A stretch of 64,000 nt of DNA from contig CM076143.1 of NCBI GenBank assembly GCA_038025085.1, positions 37,842,501 through 37,906,500 of the forward strand, written 5' to 3'. The notes beneath the pieces are model-generated. The model did not search any database. It was not told the DNA's origin and worked only from the letters and a program-made list of their open reading frames with translations. The translations under genes and the position numbers were made by a program. How positions within the stretch are numbered: the first letter of the stretch is position 1; each line of letters opens with the position of its first letter. This DNA comes from Tetragonia tetragonoides. Lineage: Eukaryota; Streptophyta; Magnoliopsida; Caryophyllales; Aizoaceae. This document shows, piece by piece, positions 43,536 through 55,200 of the stretch.

Positions 43536-45308
43536 CCATAGTCCATGAAACGATCGTCGATAGAGTGTCCCTTTATATATTGGACGAACCGAGATGCGCG
43601 CCGTCGAACTTCCATCTTATGCCTTGGATCATCCGAGAGCTTCTTGTGCTCTAAATAATCAATAAGTGGTTGACGCCAATCTTCCTTATCGATTACACAT
43701 ACTGAGATAGCGTTGGATTCCTCCACATCTTCGATTTCCAGCGGAGGCACAACCCATCGATTGCATATTGGGACCGATATAGCTTCATTTGCCCCCAGTG
43801 CTAAAGTGGCTGAAAGGTTAGCTAACGCGCCAGCCATCTTATTTGCACTCCTAGGAACGTGTCCCAAATTGACCGTCTCGAGTTTATTGAGCAAACTAGA
43901 TGCATACTTATGTAATGGAAGTAAATCATCTTTCTTGACTTCGTACTCTTCTAGGAGCTGTTTGATCACCAACTGAGAGTCTCTATATATATCAATGTCA
44001 TTAACACCCATTTCAATTTCCATTTGAAGGCCCAGAATCAAAGCTTGGTACTCGGCAGTGTTATTGGAGCAAAGTTGAGTGAGTGCGAATGAATAAGGGA
44101 GAATATGCTTCTTGGGGGAGACAAAAATGACTCCCGCTCCTGCACCATCTTTACGTGCCGCGCCATCAAAGTACATTTGCCATGGTGGCAGGATTTCAAT
44201 GAAGAATACATCTTCTCCGGGTAGGTCATCACGAAGCTCCCATTCAGCCGGAATTGGGTGATCGGCCAATGCTTGTCCTTTAACCGCCTTTTGTGGCACA
44301 TAGACAATGTCATGTTGCTCTATAAGCACTACCCATTTAGCAAGTCTTCCAAACAAGACATGTCTTGACAAAATATACTTGATGGGATCGGCCTTTGAGA
44401 TTACTCGCACAATGTGTGCCTGAAAGTAATGTCCTAGCTTCTGGATAGCGAAGACTAGAGCCAAACAAACCTTTTCAATCGGAGAGTAATTTAGTTTAGC
44501 TCCAACAAGAGTGCGACTCAGATAGTAGAGTGCTTTTTCCTTCTTTTCTTCATTCTCTTGAGCGCACAAAGCACCTAGTGAATTTTTCTGTGCATACACA
44601 TATAAAATTAATGGCTTTCCAGAGATCGGAGCTCCAAAAAGTGGTGGATGTGACAAGTATTTCTTGATGCTATCAAAGGCATGTTGGCATGAATTATCCC
44701 ACTCAAAAGGACTCTCTTTCTTCATGAGGTAACTGAAAGGGTGACACCGCCCCGCCAAGTTTGAGATGAATCGTCTAATGTAAGCGAGACGACCCTGCAG
44801 GCTTCGAAGCTCTTTTAAGTTCCTCGGGGGAGGCATGTTTTGAATTGCCTCGATCTTGGATTGGTCAATTTCGATGCCTCTGTGCCGAACAATGAAGCCT
44901 AGGAACTTTCCGGAGGTGACGCAGAAGGCACACTTCAATGGGTTCATCTTGAGTTGATTCTCCCTTAGCCTTTCAAAAACCTTACGTAGGTCGCAAAGAT
45001 GATCTGACCTCTTTTTTGACTTGACCACAACGTCATCTACGTAGCATTCAATTGTGTTATGCATCATGTCGTCAAAAATTATTTGCATGGCACGTTGATA
45101 AGTGGCACCTGCATTTTTTAGTCCGAAGGGCATGACAGTATAGCAGAATATCCCTTTTGGTGTACGAAAAGTAGTTGCTTCTTCATCGTCTGGTGCCATT
45201 TTGATCTGATTGTATCCAGCAGTACAATCCGTGAAAGATAAGGCTTCATGCCCAGTGGTAGCGTCGATCATGAGTTCCGTCACAGGTAATGGAGAAATCG
45301 AATGTGGA
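43523..45308 (-). pseudogene. Gypsy reverse transcriptase with two RNase H domains (5'-truncated)
   Basis: The open minus-strand frame starts inside reverse transcriptase at the break near 45308. Motifs in order: FTDCTAGYNQIKMAP, FRTPKGIFCYTVMPFGLKNA, catalytic CYVDDVVVKSK, the thumb FLGFIVRHRGIEID, a first RNase H (LILYVYAQKNSLGA, ALYYLSRTLVGA, NYSPIEK), and a second archaeal-type RNase H (WQMYFDGAARKDGAGAG, NNTAEYQALI, DSQLVIKQL, HVPRSANKMAGALA). The second domain is diagnostic for the Tat/Ogre branch of Gypsy. In the first RNase H the usual catalytic Asp of the DAS/DAC motif appears as Y-A (YVYAQK), so that domain may be inactive. Lost residues at the 5' end include the early RT motifs. 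Confidence 0.92.
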
Positions 45309-47790
45309 AAATCCTATTGTGTTTGAGAAAGAGGAAATTCATGATTGTGATTTAGAGAATATGAAAGTTTGTGATAAACTTGATAAATTGGTTGGAAGTC
45401 TTGATAAGGCAAAATCTAGACTTGCCGAAAAATTGAAGAATGTTGATAGTTTGATTGATAGAAATGTGGTTGAAGTTTCGAATGAGAAGAATGAAAATGA
45501 AAGAGGGGATGTTGTTGAAAGTGAGTCATTTGTGAGTGAGAAACCGGTTGAGAGTTTGGCCGAGAAAATGTTGAAGAAAAATTCTAAAAAACAAGAGAAC
45601 ATTTGTGTTGAGAAATTGAATGAGAAGGAAGTTGGTGTGTTGGTCAAGGTAACCGAAAATGTTAGTGTTTGTTGCGTAAGAAACCTTGACAAGAAGTATG
45701 ATGATGAGTCTATTTCAAAGAGTAAGATTCAAGAGCTTGTATCTCGGATTGTAATGATGATGAGATAGCCGCTCTTGTGAATAGGATGGGTGAGAAGAAA
45801 AAAAACAGAGGGAGAGAAAAAGGAGAGCAAAGAGGGAGAGAAAAAGGAGAGACAAGAGGGAGAGAAAAATGAGAGTTCAATGAAGAAGAAAGGTTTAAGG
45901 ATGAAAACGCTTGCAAATAGAATGAGTGTGAGTATTGAAGAGGGCAAAGTTGAAGAAAGTATGGGTATCACCAAGGAGATTGATGATACGGTTGACGATG
46001 TAGACTTCGTGTCTTCTCTTGATGGAAATAGTGGGGAAGATAATAAGGAGAAAAATAAAGCTCCACCAAGTGATGACCCTGTTCCCCCCACTGTTCCTGA
46101 CAGTGTTCCCACTGCTAAAGACAGCGAAGAGGATGGAAGGCCACTCAGATTCTTGAGCTCCAAGACCCGCAATGAGATCATGAACACAAAGCCCAATGTC
46201 TCCAAAGACACTGACTTGAGCAAGAGACAGAAGGAGCTGATAAAGGAAATTGCGGCCACATACTCAAAGAAGAAAGGAAAGAAGGTTCAAGAGCCCTTGC
46301 CTATGCCAATTGCTCGCGTGACAAGGAGCAAAGCTTATGGTTCTCCTATCCAGTTGACTTCGTTTCCTGATGAAAAAGAGCCCCCATCTACCCCAACCTC
46401 CACAAAGAAAACCCAAGCACCAAAGAAAGCCGATCCCAAGAAAAAACCAACCCCACAAAAGAAAATATCCAAACTCACTGAAATCCTTGATAGCGAAACC
46501 ACCCTTACAAACTCACCTCCTCCTAAGCCAACAAAAGCCAAAAAGACTATCTCTTTCATTGATGATGATCTCGTGGACATAACCGAGCCTTCTCCTTTCA
46601 TGGTCAAAATAGAAAACCCTCGCAAGAGGAAGAGCAATGCACCTACGAGTAGCTCAAGTTCAAGAAGGACGGAGAAAAGGATGAAGTCCGAGAATGAAGA
46701 GGTCTTTGCACCATCCGGACATGCTAGAAGAGCGGCTGCGGGTAAAATTCTTGTGCCCTCTCTCTTAGCTAATCATGGTTGCAATGATTTTGTGGATGCT
46801 ATTAAGCATCAAGGTTGGTGGGAAGTCTTTACCAATAGGAGTTATGAGTTTGCTAAGAATGATTTGTTGGAATTCTTTGAGTCTTGTGAAGTTATTTCGG
46901 GTACGGTTTATGGGAGAATTGGTGAGCATGATATTGAGTTTGATGCGGCTTTGATAGCGCAAGCTTTGGGTATTGAGAACAAATGTTTTGAGGTTGATGG
47001 TAGTGATGGATGGACTTACCTTGGAGAGTCACACACCCCCTTGACCATTTGCCAATGTATCACGGGTGATGGATCCTTAACCGGGTCGGTGAGGGTTCAA
47101 AAGAAGGATATGCTCCCTTTCTATAAGTTGATGTTCTCTTCTGTCATAAGAAACATTGTGCCTAAAGGAGAAAAGAGAGGAGATCCATCTTTGCTTGAAC
47201 TCACAATTACCTATCTTATCGGGCGTGGTGTGAAGCTCAATCTACCTTTCCTCATGATCAACCATATTCAACGCACAACAAAGAGTGAAGAGGTCAATCA
47301 TATTCGACCTTATGGATTTCTGCTCACAAAGGTCCTGAAACATCTTGGTGTTCCTCTTCAGAATGTACATGGAATGGCTTATTATGATGATTTTGAGAGT
47401 CGTACCTTGATCTCATGTGGGTACAATGCTATTCGTCAGCAACCAAGGGTTGGTCCTGCCTTCGATCCTATCTTTGGTCCTGCCTTTGGTCCTTCTGCAC
47501 AGAATCTTCCAGCATCTTTTGCTCTAGTTCCAGTGCCTCCTCCTGCTACAATAACTGTACCAATTCCACCTACTATGCCTGCTCGAGTCTCTCAGTCAGC
47601 CCCTGTGACTCTTGAGACAGGATCCAGTAGCTTGGCCGTTAATGAACCCGCACGGGTTATTGCCCTTGAACAAAGGGTTGATGCTATGGAGGTTCGGGTG
47701 GATAAGAAATTTGAGGAGCTTAAGGAGGATAATGATAAGAAGCATACAACTCTCATGGACCTTCTCTCTCAGATCATCCCCAAGCCTTGA
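45309..47790 (+). pseudogene. Extra ORF with 'putative plant transposon protein' domain
   Basis: The frame begins at the truncation. The first 150 codons are K/E-rich (FEKEEIHDCDLENMKVCDKL). A shift near 45750 and another in the A7 run near 45797 flank a short out-of-frame stretch, after which the frame is open to TGA at 47790 (about 666 codons). The early part is low-complexity (GEKKESKEGEKKER) and S/P/K-rich. The domain spans about residues 310-530: ILVPSLLANHGCNDFVDA, WEVFTNRSYEFAKNDLLEFF, GTVYGRIGEHDIEFDAALIA and LPFLMINHIQRTTKS. The C-terminus has a short heptad-like segment (ALEQRVDAMEVRVDKKFEEL). The family is common in plant transposons and its function is unknown. An env-like role is only positional speculation. 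Confidence 0.75.
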
Positions 47791-48323
47791 TCTAGTGTTA
47801 TCTCAGTTGGTATCTCACAAGCAATCTTTCCTTTGCTTTTGTTTCAAAACTCACAAACAATCTTTTGCGGTCACTTGGTCCTTGTTTTGTGACCACCATT
47901 GCATCATGCTTGCATTTTAATTGACCAATATCCTTGGATGCATTGATTTGAGCTATCTTACATGCTTTAGTCTTCTTATGTGATAGTACCCAAGTGGTGC
48001 GGATATGCATGTGTTTGAAGTGATTGCTCATTATATTCATCATGATCATTGCTATTATGTGTGTGATATTGCTTTTTGATGTGTCAAAAGGGGGAAGAAT
48101 ATGCTAGTGCTTATGTTGATCTATATTGACTAAGGTTGTTAGTCAAAGTTTTCTTGAATTGTATTCATGACCGAGGCTTCAAGTGAAGAGAAGCCTTCTT
48201 GTTCGAGCTTTCATCTCTCTTGGAATGATGATCAAAGGTTGAGGTATATTCATTTATGGCATTTAAGCTTTCATGATTTTGGCATAAGCATATCTAGTTT
48301 GTCATCATCAAAAAAGGGGGATT
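47791..48323 (+). other. Non-coding 3' internal region of the SIRE-like element
   Basis: No ORF of note. It holds two purine tracts, at 48087-48098 and directly before the LTR. Confidence 0.6.
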
Positions 48324-49782
48324 TGTTGGACCCTATGTGTTTTGATGATGATTACAACTAAATATACTTATGCTAATTAAATTACTAATGCCTTGAATTT
48401 AATTGTGATTAGTTCGCATATACCCAACAAGATGGAAAAGCTCAAAAGACGAACTACATACAACATGAAGAACAAGATAGAAGATTGGTATTTTCTATTT
48501 TAGATTCATGTAAAGTGTTGAGATTAATTTCATAGAGTTTGGAACAAGAGGAATTAAAATGGACGAAATTAACTTGAGGGTAAAACTGGAAATAGAACCT
48601 GAGCTGGGACCTTGGTCCCACTGTCAGGTCCTATCACCAGTCCAGATTTTACAATTGAATTTCGAAAACCGAAATATCTTGCAACTTGCTTAGCAAACTC
48701 CTTTTATCCAATGGGTTCTTTAGTGCACTAAAAGGAATCACCTAAAAGTGGTAACCTGCAAAAGAACTTCTGATTTGCTAAAGCATGCTAGGCTTAAAAA
48801 GAAAACTTCCTTTTTAGAGCCTTGTGCATTGCATAAGTCAAACAAGCAACCTCACTTTCAAAATCGGTTGCTGCTTTTTTTGAGACATCAGGGTGGCTCC
48901 TTTGTACTTGTCAAACTGATTTTTAAGGTTGCTTTACAAAAGATAACATGTGACTTGATTTGACCTTTTGGAGCATTGGTTTTCGAAAATACTTAACTCT
49001 TAAGAAAAGGCCTCTAGCTCCCTCCATATAAGAGATGGGTTGAGGTTGTGGAAAACTCAAGAGAGGATATTTCGATTTTATCAAAACCCTTTTCACAAAA
49101 ACCTCTCTTCATTTTGCTCTTAAATTGCCCTCACATTTCCAAAGTAAAGAAAGCCCAGAAACTGTTCCTCAATCAGTTCCTACTCTTATAAGTCTCAACA
49201 CTTAGGAAATATTGTAACCTTACTTGCTTATTCTAGAAGCACCAAAAAGGTTGTGTTACTTTACCCTTTCGAGAGAATTTGTGAGCTAGAGATAGCTTGT
49301 GTAATTGCTCAAAGCCGAGTGTTGGCTTGTGAGTCTTGGCAACTTGTAGGGAAGTTGTAGGTTTGCTCATAGCCCTTTATTGGCGTGAGTCTTGGCAACT
49401 TGTAGGAAAGTTGCGCCTGCTCTTGTGTGATAGAGGCATGTAGAACTTGGCAACTAAAGTTAAGTTGTGGTTGTAGCAAGTTAGGAATGGGCTTGTACAA
49501 CGTTGGCTCGGAATACAACAATGTGTTGTGAAATCCTACTAGAGAGAGTAGGTCGTGGTTTTACTCCCAGTTGAGCCCTGAGTGGTTTCCACGTTAAAAA
49601 CGTCTTGTGTCATTAAAGCTTTATTATTATCTTGCTTCCGCACTTAAACTCTGTCAGAAGAAACAACCATAGGACCTCAGTTCCCTTGGTTGGTCCTTTA
49701 CTTCATTAAGCGAAGATTAGACGAAAATTAGTGACACAATTCAACCCCCCCTTCTTGTATCTTAGGGTCGTGCATTCTAACA
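48324..49782 (+). repeat. 3' LTR of the SIRE-like element
   Basis: About 1,459 bp from TGTTGGACCCTATGTGTTTT (after AAAAAAGGGGGATT) to GTGCATTCTAACA, so TG...CA. It has no partner LTR in the window. Its right edge directly abuts LCB1 leader copy C. Confidence 0.75.
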
Positions 49783-49787
49783 AACAC

Positions 49788-50185
49788 GACTTTTTTTTTT
49801 TAGTTTCTTTTTAAATATTAAAGGTATAAAAGAGTTTTGATTCCCTCCTTGTCCCCGCCTTATAATCAAACTTAAACTCAAACTCCCTGATCTCTCTTGG
49901 TCTCTTTTGAGTCTGTGACTCTTGAGTTACCCAAAACCCCTTCTCTGCCTCCGCCTGGCCACCACTTCAATTCCCACGCTCTCTCTCTCCACCTTCAGCC
50001 AACAGCCGGTGCCATTGCCGCTTTGATTGAAAACCATATCCTTCTCCAACATAATACGGATTCAGGTACGTTATTCCGCAAAAAACGCAATTTTTCGAAT
50101 ATTGGTTTAGCACTGCTTCAAGGATTACTTCTTGCTTTGCTATTGTTTTTATTGGTGAATTCTACTTCTACGGTTAATTAATACT
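49788..50185 (+). promoter_or_regulatory. LCB1-type leader region, copy C
   Basis: Homologous to 2985-3812 and 24855-25395: TTTCTTTTTAAATATTAAAGG, ATAAAAGAGTTTTGATT, CTTAAACTCAAACTCCCTGATC, CTCTCTCTCCACCTTCAGCC, GCCGGTGCCATTGCCGCTTT, and GCACTGCTTCAAGGATTAC. The upstream AAGGCCCACT part seen in copies A and B is missing because the SIRE-like LTR ends here. The matching LCB1 exons lie 8.6 kb downstream, beyond a Copia insertion. Confidence 0.6.
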
Positions 50186-50835
50186 CCAGTAGTTTTGATA
50201 CTAAACAGAAAAACAAAAAATTAAAACGTTGAGAAATACTCAATACTTCCTCTGCTCTGTTTATACTGTTTGCGTTGAATATCTGCACTGATGCTACAAA
50301 GAAAAAGAAACTTTTTTTTGATGTTTAATTAATTATACAATTGTTTTGAATGATTATAATTGGATAATAATTTCTGATGTACAGTGCTGAATTTATCTGT
50401 TTATATGGGGCATTGATTTGGGTTATTGTTTGATTGGCAATTAGAACCCGATTTTGTTGGTGAAAGAGGGTACTAGTTCTAGTGATTAGGGCTTAATTGC
50501 GTAGTAAAGGTAATGTTATGCAAGCATGTCTATTCTTTGGTCAAATATTTTCAGATTATGTGATATATGTGGTGATTGGTTGTGATTTAATGAGGAAAAT
50601 TGATACATAGCTAGGGCTTTGTCTGGTTTCATCCTTTTTAATTAGCTACTCATCAAACAACTCCATTCCGTTGTCGAAAAAATCAAAATTTTGCATAGCT
50701 AATTGATAGTACGAATCACACCATTCATAACATCTGTTATACGAATTCTCTATAATATATTGCTAGCTCCATAGTTCATAACACCCTGAATTGACATATC
50801 CTTATTAATCAAGTTGTTCCAACTTCCAAGGACAA
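50186..50835. other. No gene seen; inferred LCB1 copy C intron or spacer
   Basis: No exon recognised. It lies between the LCB1-type leader and the SINE that received Copia 2. Confidence 0.5.
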
Positions 50836-50935
50836 TAATACATCATCAACTTCTTTATCTTTTTCGGGTCCAAGAAGGCACAAAAGTCAGTACAATAGAT
50901 TTACATACCACGGAAGAGGGGAGATTCGAACCTAG

Positions 50936-51538
50936 TGAAGGAATTTCTAACCACTAACATGATCATACATGCATAATAGAAATTCGATTAACCTAGAAAA
51001 CATGTGATTACTGTAATTAAATATCAAATCGAAATCCTACCTCACTCCTTGGTCGCTGGTTGGATGAACAGTGGTTGGGTATGGATGAACACTTCAGATG
51101 TCGTGCCTCAACTGGCATCCACACACAGGCTCGAATCCACAAGTCAGTATGCTAATACAGCGATCCCGTTCACAACCTCCGTTCTCTCCTTACTCTAATG
51201 ACACACAGTTAGGGTTTCGTGAAATCTGATTATCACGTGTGACCCTAACTGATCAGAAGTCACGATATATATAGGGAGGCAGGAGGGCTGATTAGGTTAA
51301 GTGTGTAATGGGCCTAATCCGAATTAGACCCTTCTAATAAAACGAGCTTGTTAAGTGTGCGACCCTGCTGGTTTACTTAATGTGGCAGTAAGTCCAAAAC
51401 TCTTTTCGGGCCCACAAACCGTAATTGGTTTCTAGCAAAGCATTACGATTACCCATATTAAGTAAAGATCGGTTTTCATAGTCCAACCAATAATGCGATT
51501 ATTAATTCTTATGATTAGTTCATAGGGCAAATTCAACA
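50936..51538 (-). repeat. 3' LTR of Copia 2
   Basis: 603 bp. It carries a duplicated 21-bp segment around GTGGTTGGGTATGGATGAACA that the other LTR lacks. Confidence 0.95.
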
Positions 51539-51548
51539 ATCTCCCACT
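51539..51548 (-). other. Polypurine tract of Copia 2
   Basis: Minus strand AAGTGGGAGAT adjoins the 3' LTR start. Confidence 0.8.
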
Positions 51549-52288
51549 TGCACTATAGCTAATCATACATCGATGATCCCTTTGTCATGTGATACCTAAA
51601 TTGACCATAAGGAAGGAGTAGTGTCATCCCTATATAGTTCAATAATGACTTTCTCGATTTCGCAGTTAAACTGTTTAAAACAAACGATTGACTTTCAATC
51701 CATTTGAGCACGGCCATGCATTTCACAGTTTAAACTCATCGAGGGGCCCACAGATATCTTACTCCTGTTATATGAGAGTGACAAATCCCATCTTGCTCAC
51801 TCACATTCCTCCGCATGACTTACAACACATCATTCAATTATCTTCATAGTCATCCGATTAAGGATTAATGTTTGACAATATCAAGATATGCTAAACATCA
51901 TGTAGGAAACCATGGTGAGTTCAGATCAAAGGATCAAATTAAAAGTTGCATATGAAAAACATTTATGACACTTATATAACAATCCTTTCAATGTTTTTGA
52001 AATGGGTCGGTCCAATACAATGTTCTCTAACATTTATCCATGTGATCAATTTCATATCTCATAATTATGACATGTGAAACTTGGTCATCAATCAATCCAC
52101 ATGATAGTCTCAATAGTTATCAAATTCCCACAAATAATGATAACTGACTACGGACAATTAGAATAATTATATTTATAACAATAAAGTCTCACAATCAAGT
52201 CACATACTTGATGATCTACATCATATATAAATTATTCATTGGGATAGCAATAAATAAATCGAACATAAGTCACAAAATAAACCTCCCA

Positions 52289-55200
52289 CTAGGACAGAGA
52301 CCAATCATTCATGAATCTAATTCCTAGTGTAATAGTATGACGCTCATGCTTATCCTGTGGTAGAGGCTTAGTCAGCGGATCAGCAATGTTCATTTCCGAT
52401 GATACTCTGCACACCTTGACATCTCCCATTTGTACAAAGCTTCGTATCAAATGGTAACGTCTGAGTATATGCCTAGTTTTCTGATGATCCCTAGGCTTCT
52501 TCGCCAGTGCAATGGCCCCATTACTGTCACAATAAAGGTCCATTGGATTCGAACTATTAGGTATCACCCCAAGTTCAATGATGAATTTTCGAATCCACAC
52601 TGCTTCTTTTGCTGCTTAAGAAGCAGCAATATACTCGACTTCTGTTGTAGAATCAACAACTGTATCTTGTTGGGAACTCTTCCAACTAACTGCTCCTCCA
52701 TTCAGAAAATACAAATCCTGACTGCGATCGGGAATCATCCTTATCCGTTTGGAAGCTTGCATCAGTGTAACCACTTACAGTGAGTTCCTCTTCACCACCA
52801 TAGACAAGAAACACATCCTTAGTCCTTCTCAAGTACTTGAGGATGCTCTTGACTGCGACCTAGTGACTTTCACCTGGATTAGATTGGTATCTACTCGTCA
52901 TGCTCAAAGCACAAGCAACGTCAGGACGAGTACACATCATGGCATACATGATAGAACCTGTAGCAGAAGCATAAGGAATTCTACTCATGCGATCTCGCTC
53001 ATCTTGTGTCGAAGGACACTGTGTCTTGCTAAGAGTTATGCCATGTGACATGGGAAGATTACCTTTCTTGGAAGCTTGCATGTTGAACCTTTTCAACACC
53101 TTACCTATATAGGTACTCTGGCTTAAGCCCAAGAGTCTTTTTGATCTATCTCTATAGATCCTAATCCCCAAGATATAGGTTGCCTCTTCCATGTGTTTCA
53201 TTGAGAAACACTTTCCCAAAAAGGCCTTGACTGACTGAAGTGTAGGAATATCATTTCCAATCAGTAATATGTCGTCCACATATAAGACCAAGAATACCAC
53301 AACGCTCCCACTAACCTTCTTATAAACACAAGGTTCTTCTTCGCATCTAAGGAAATCAAACTCTTTGATTGCCTCATTGAAGCGAAGATTCCAACTCCTG
53401 GATGCTTGCTTCAATCCATAAATAGATCGCTGAAGCTTGTATACCTTTCCTCCTGGTGATGTGAAGCCCTCGGGTTGTGTCATGTACACATCCTCTTCCA
53501 GGTTTCCACTAAGGAAAGCTGTCTTCACATCCATCTGCCATATCTCATAGTCATAATATGAAGCAATGGCAAGGAGTATCCTAATGGATTTAAGCATTGC
53601 GACGGGCGAAAAGGTTTCATTATAATTTATCCCATGAATTTGATTATAACCTTTTGCCACCAATCGTGCCTTGAATATATAAACATTCCCATGCATGTCA
53701 ATTTTCTTCTTGAAAACCCATTTACACTCAATGGTTTTTATGCCATCGGGTGGGTCAACCAAAGTCCATACTTTATTTTCATACATGGAATCCATTTCAG
53801 ATTTCATGGCTTGAAGCCATTTGTCGGAATCTGGGCCCATCATTGCTTACGTGTACGTCGTAGGCTCGTCATCCTCTATTAATAATATATGACGATGTTC
53901 AGTCACCAAGAAACCATATCTAATGGGTTCTCGGCGTACTCTTTCAGACCTACGAGCGGATAGTGCCACAGGTGTAGCTACTACAACATCTTGTAGACTA
54001 CTTTGAGTCTCCTCAGAAATTGGAGCACTCTCCTGTGGGTCTCGAACCTCTTCGAGTTGCACTTTACTCCCACTGGTTCCTTTAAAAAGAAACTCTCTTT
54101 CTAAGAAGACACCATGTCGAGCCACAAACACTTTGTTGTCGGTGGGATGGTAAAAGTAATATCCTTTAGTTTCTTTAGGGTATCCCACAAAGAAGCATTT
54201 ATCAGATTTAGGTCCAAGCTTACCAGAAAGTAAACGTTTTACATAAGCTTCACAACCCCAAATCTTTAGAAAAGTCAAGCTGGGAACTTTTCCCGTCCAT
54301 TTCTCAAATGGTGTCTTTTCTACTGATTTTGATGGACTCCTGTTAAGTGTGAACGCGGCTGTCTCAAGAGCATATTCCCAAAAAGATATTGGAAGACTAG
54401 TAAGGCTCATCATTGATCGAACCATGTCTAACAAAGTTCGATTTCTCCTCTCCGATACACCATTCCATTGAGGTGTACCTGGAGGGGTGAGTTGTGAAAC
54501 AATTCCACAATCTTTCAAAGGACTATCGAACTCTTGGCTTAGATACTCACCCCCTCGATCTGATCGAAGGGCTTTAATCTTTTTTCCAAGTTGATTTTGT
54601 ACTTCATTCTGAAACTCCCTGAACTTTTCAAATGATTCAGATTTATGCCTCATCAAGAAGACATAACCATACTTGCTGAAGTCATCAGTAAAGGTAATGA
54701 AGTAGTGGTAACCTCCTCTAGCAACTGTGCTTAATGGTCCGCATACATCAGTACGTATGAGGCCTAATAAATCACTTGCTCTCTCAATATGACCAGTGAA
54801 AGGTGCCTTAGTCATCTTCCCTAATAAACAAGACTTACATGTCTCAAATGACTCGAAGTCAAATGAGTTTAAAAGTCCATCATTATGGAGCTTTTGAACA
54901 CGTTTCTCGTTTATATGTCCAAGACGACAATGCCAAAGGTACGTTGGGTTAGAGTCATTTGATTTGAGCCTCTTAGTAGTTATGTTATAAACTGGAATTT
55001 TAAGGTCTAGAACATAATGGCCATTTTTCATTGGACCGCTACCATAAAATATATCATCTTTATAAAAAGAACAACATTTGTTCTTAATCACAAAGACAAA
55101 ATCTTCCAAGTCCAAAACGGAAACAGAAATAATATTCCTGCTAATGGCAGGCACATAATAACAATTATTGAGTTCTAAAACCAATCCAGATGGCAAACTT

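Larger units (their letters stand above)
34528..45308 (-). mobile_element. Tat-type Gypsy element, 5'-truncated, with an antisense PMD ORF
   Basis: On the minus strand: part of reverse transcriptase, RNase H, a second RNase H and integrase (45308-42474), then a long 3' spacer with a plant-mobile-domain ORF on the opposite strand (38910-41885), a minisatellite, a polypurine tract (37211-37199) and a 3' LTR (37198-34528). The LTR is interrupted by a 2-kb hAT. Dual RNase H and a long 3' spacer with extra ORFs are features of the Tat/Ogre lineage. Gag, protease and the 5' LTR are missing, because the element stops at about 45308 against an unrelated SIRE-like fragment. That all these parts belong to one element is inferred from order and orientation. 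Confidence 0.78.
45309..49782 (+). mobile_element. SIRE-like LTR retrotransposon fragment (3' part and 3' LTR)
   Basis: The 3' part of an LTR element begins abruptly at the junction with the Gypsy fragment. It carries a long ORF with a plant-transposon-protein domain, a non-coding stretch with two G-rich purine tracts (AAAAGGGGGAAG near 48087 and AAAAAAGGGGGA at 48310-48321), and one LTR. Multiple purine tracts and an extra ORF before the 3' LTR are features of SIRE/Maximus Copia elements, hence the call. No pol gene is present to confirm it. Confidence 0.7.

Noticed and set aside
45339..46259. Minus-strand ORFs of 117 and 176 codons rich in S, F and L
   Set aside because: They are antisense shadows of the K/E-rich part of the plant-transposon-protein ORF.
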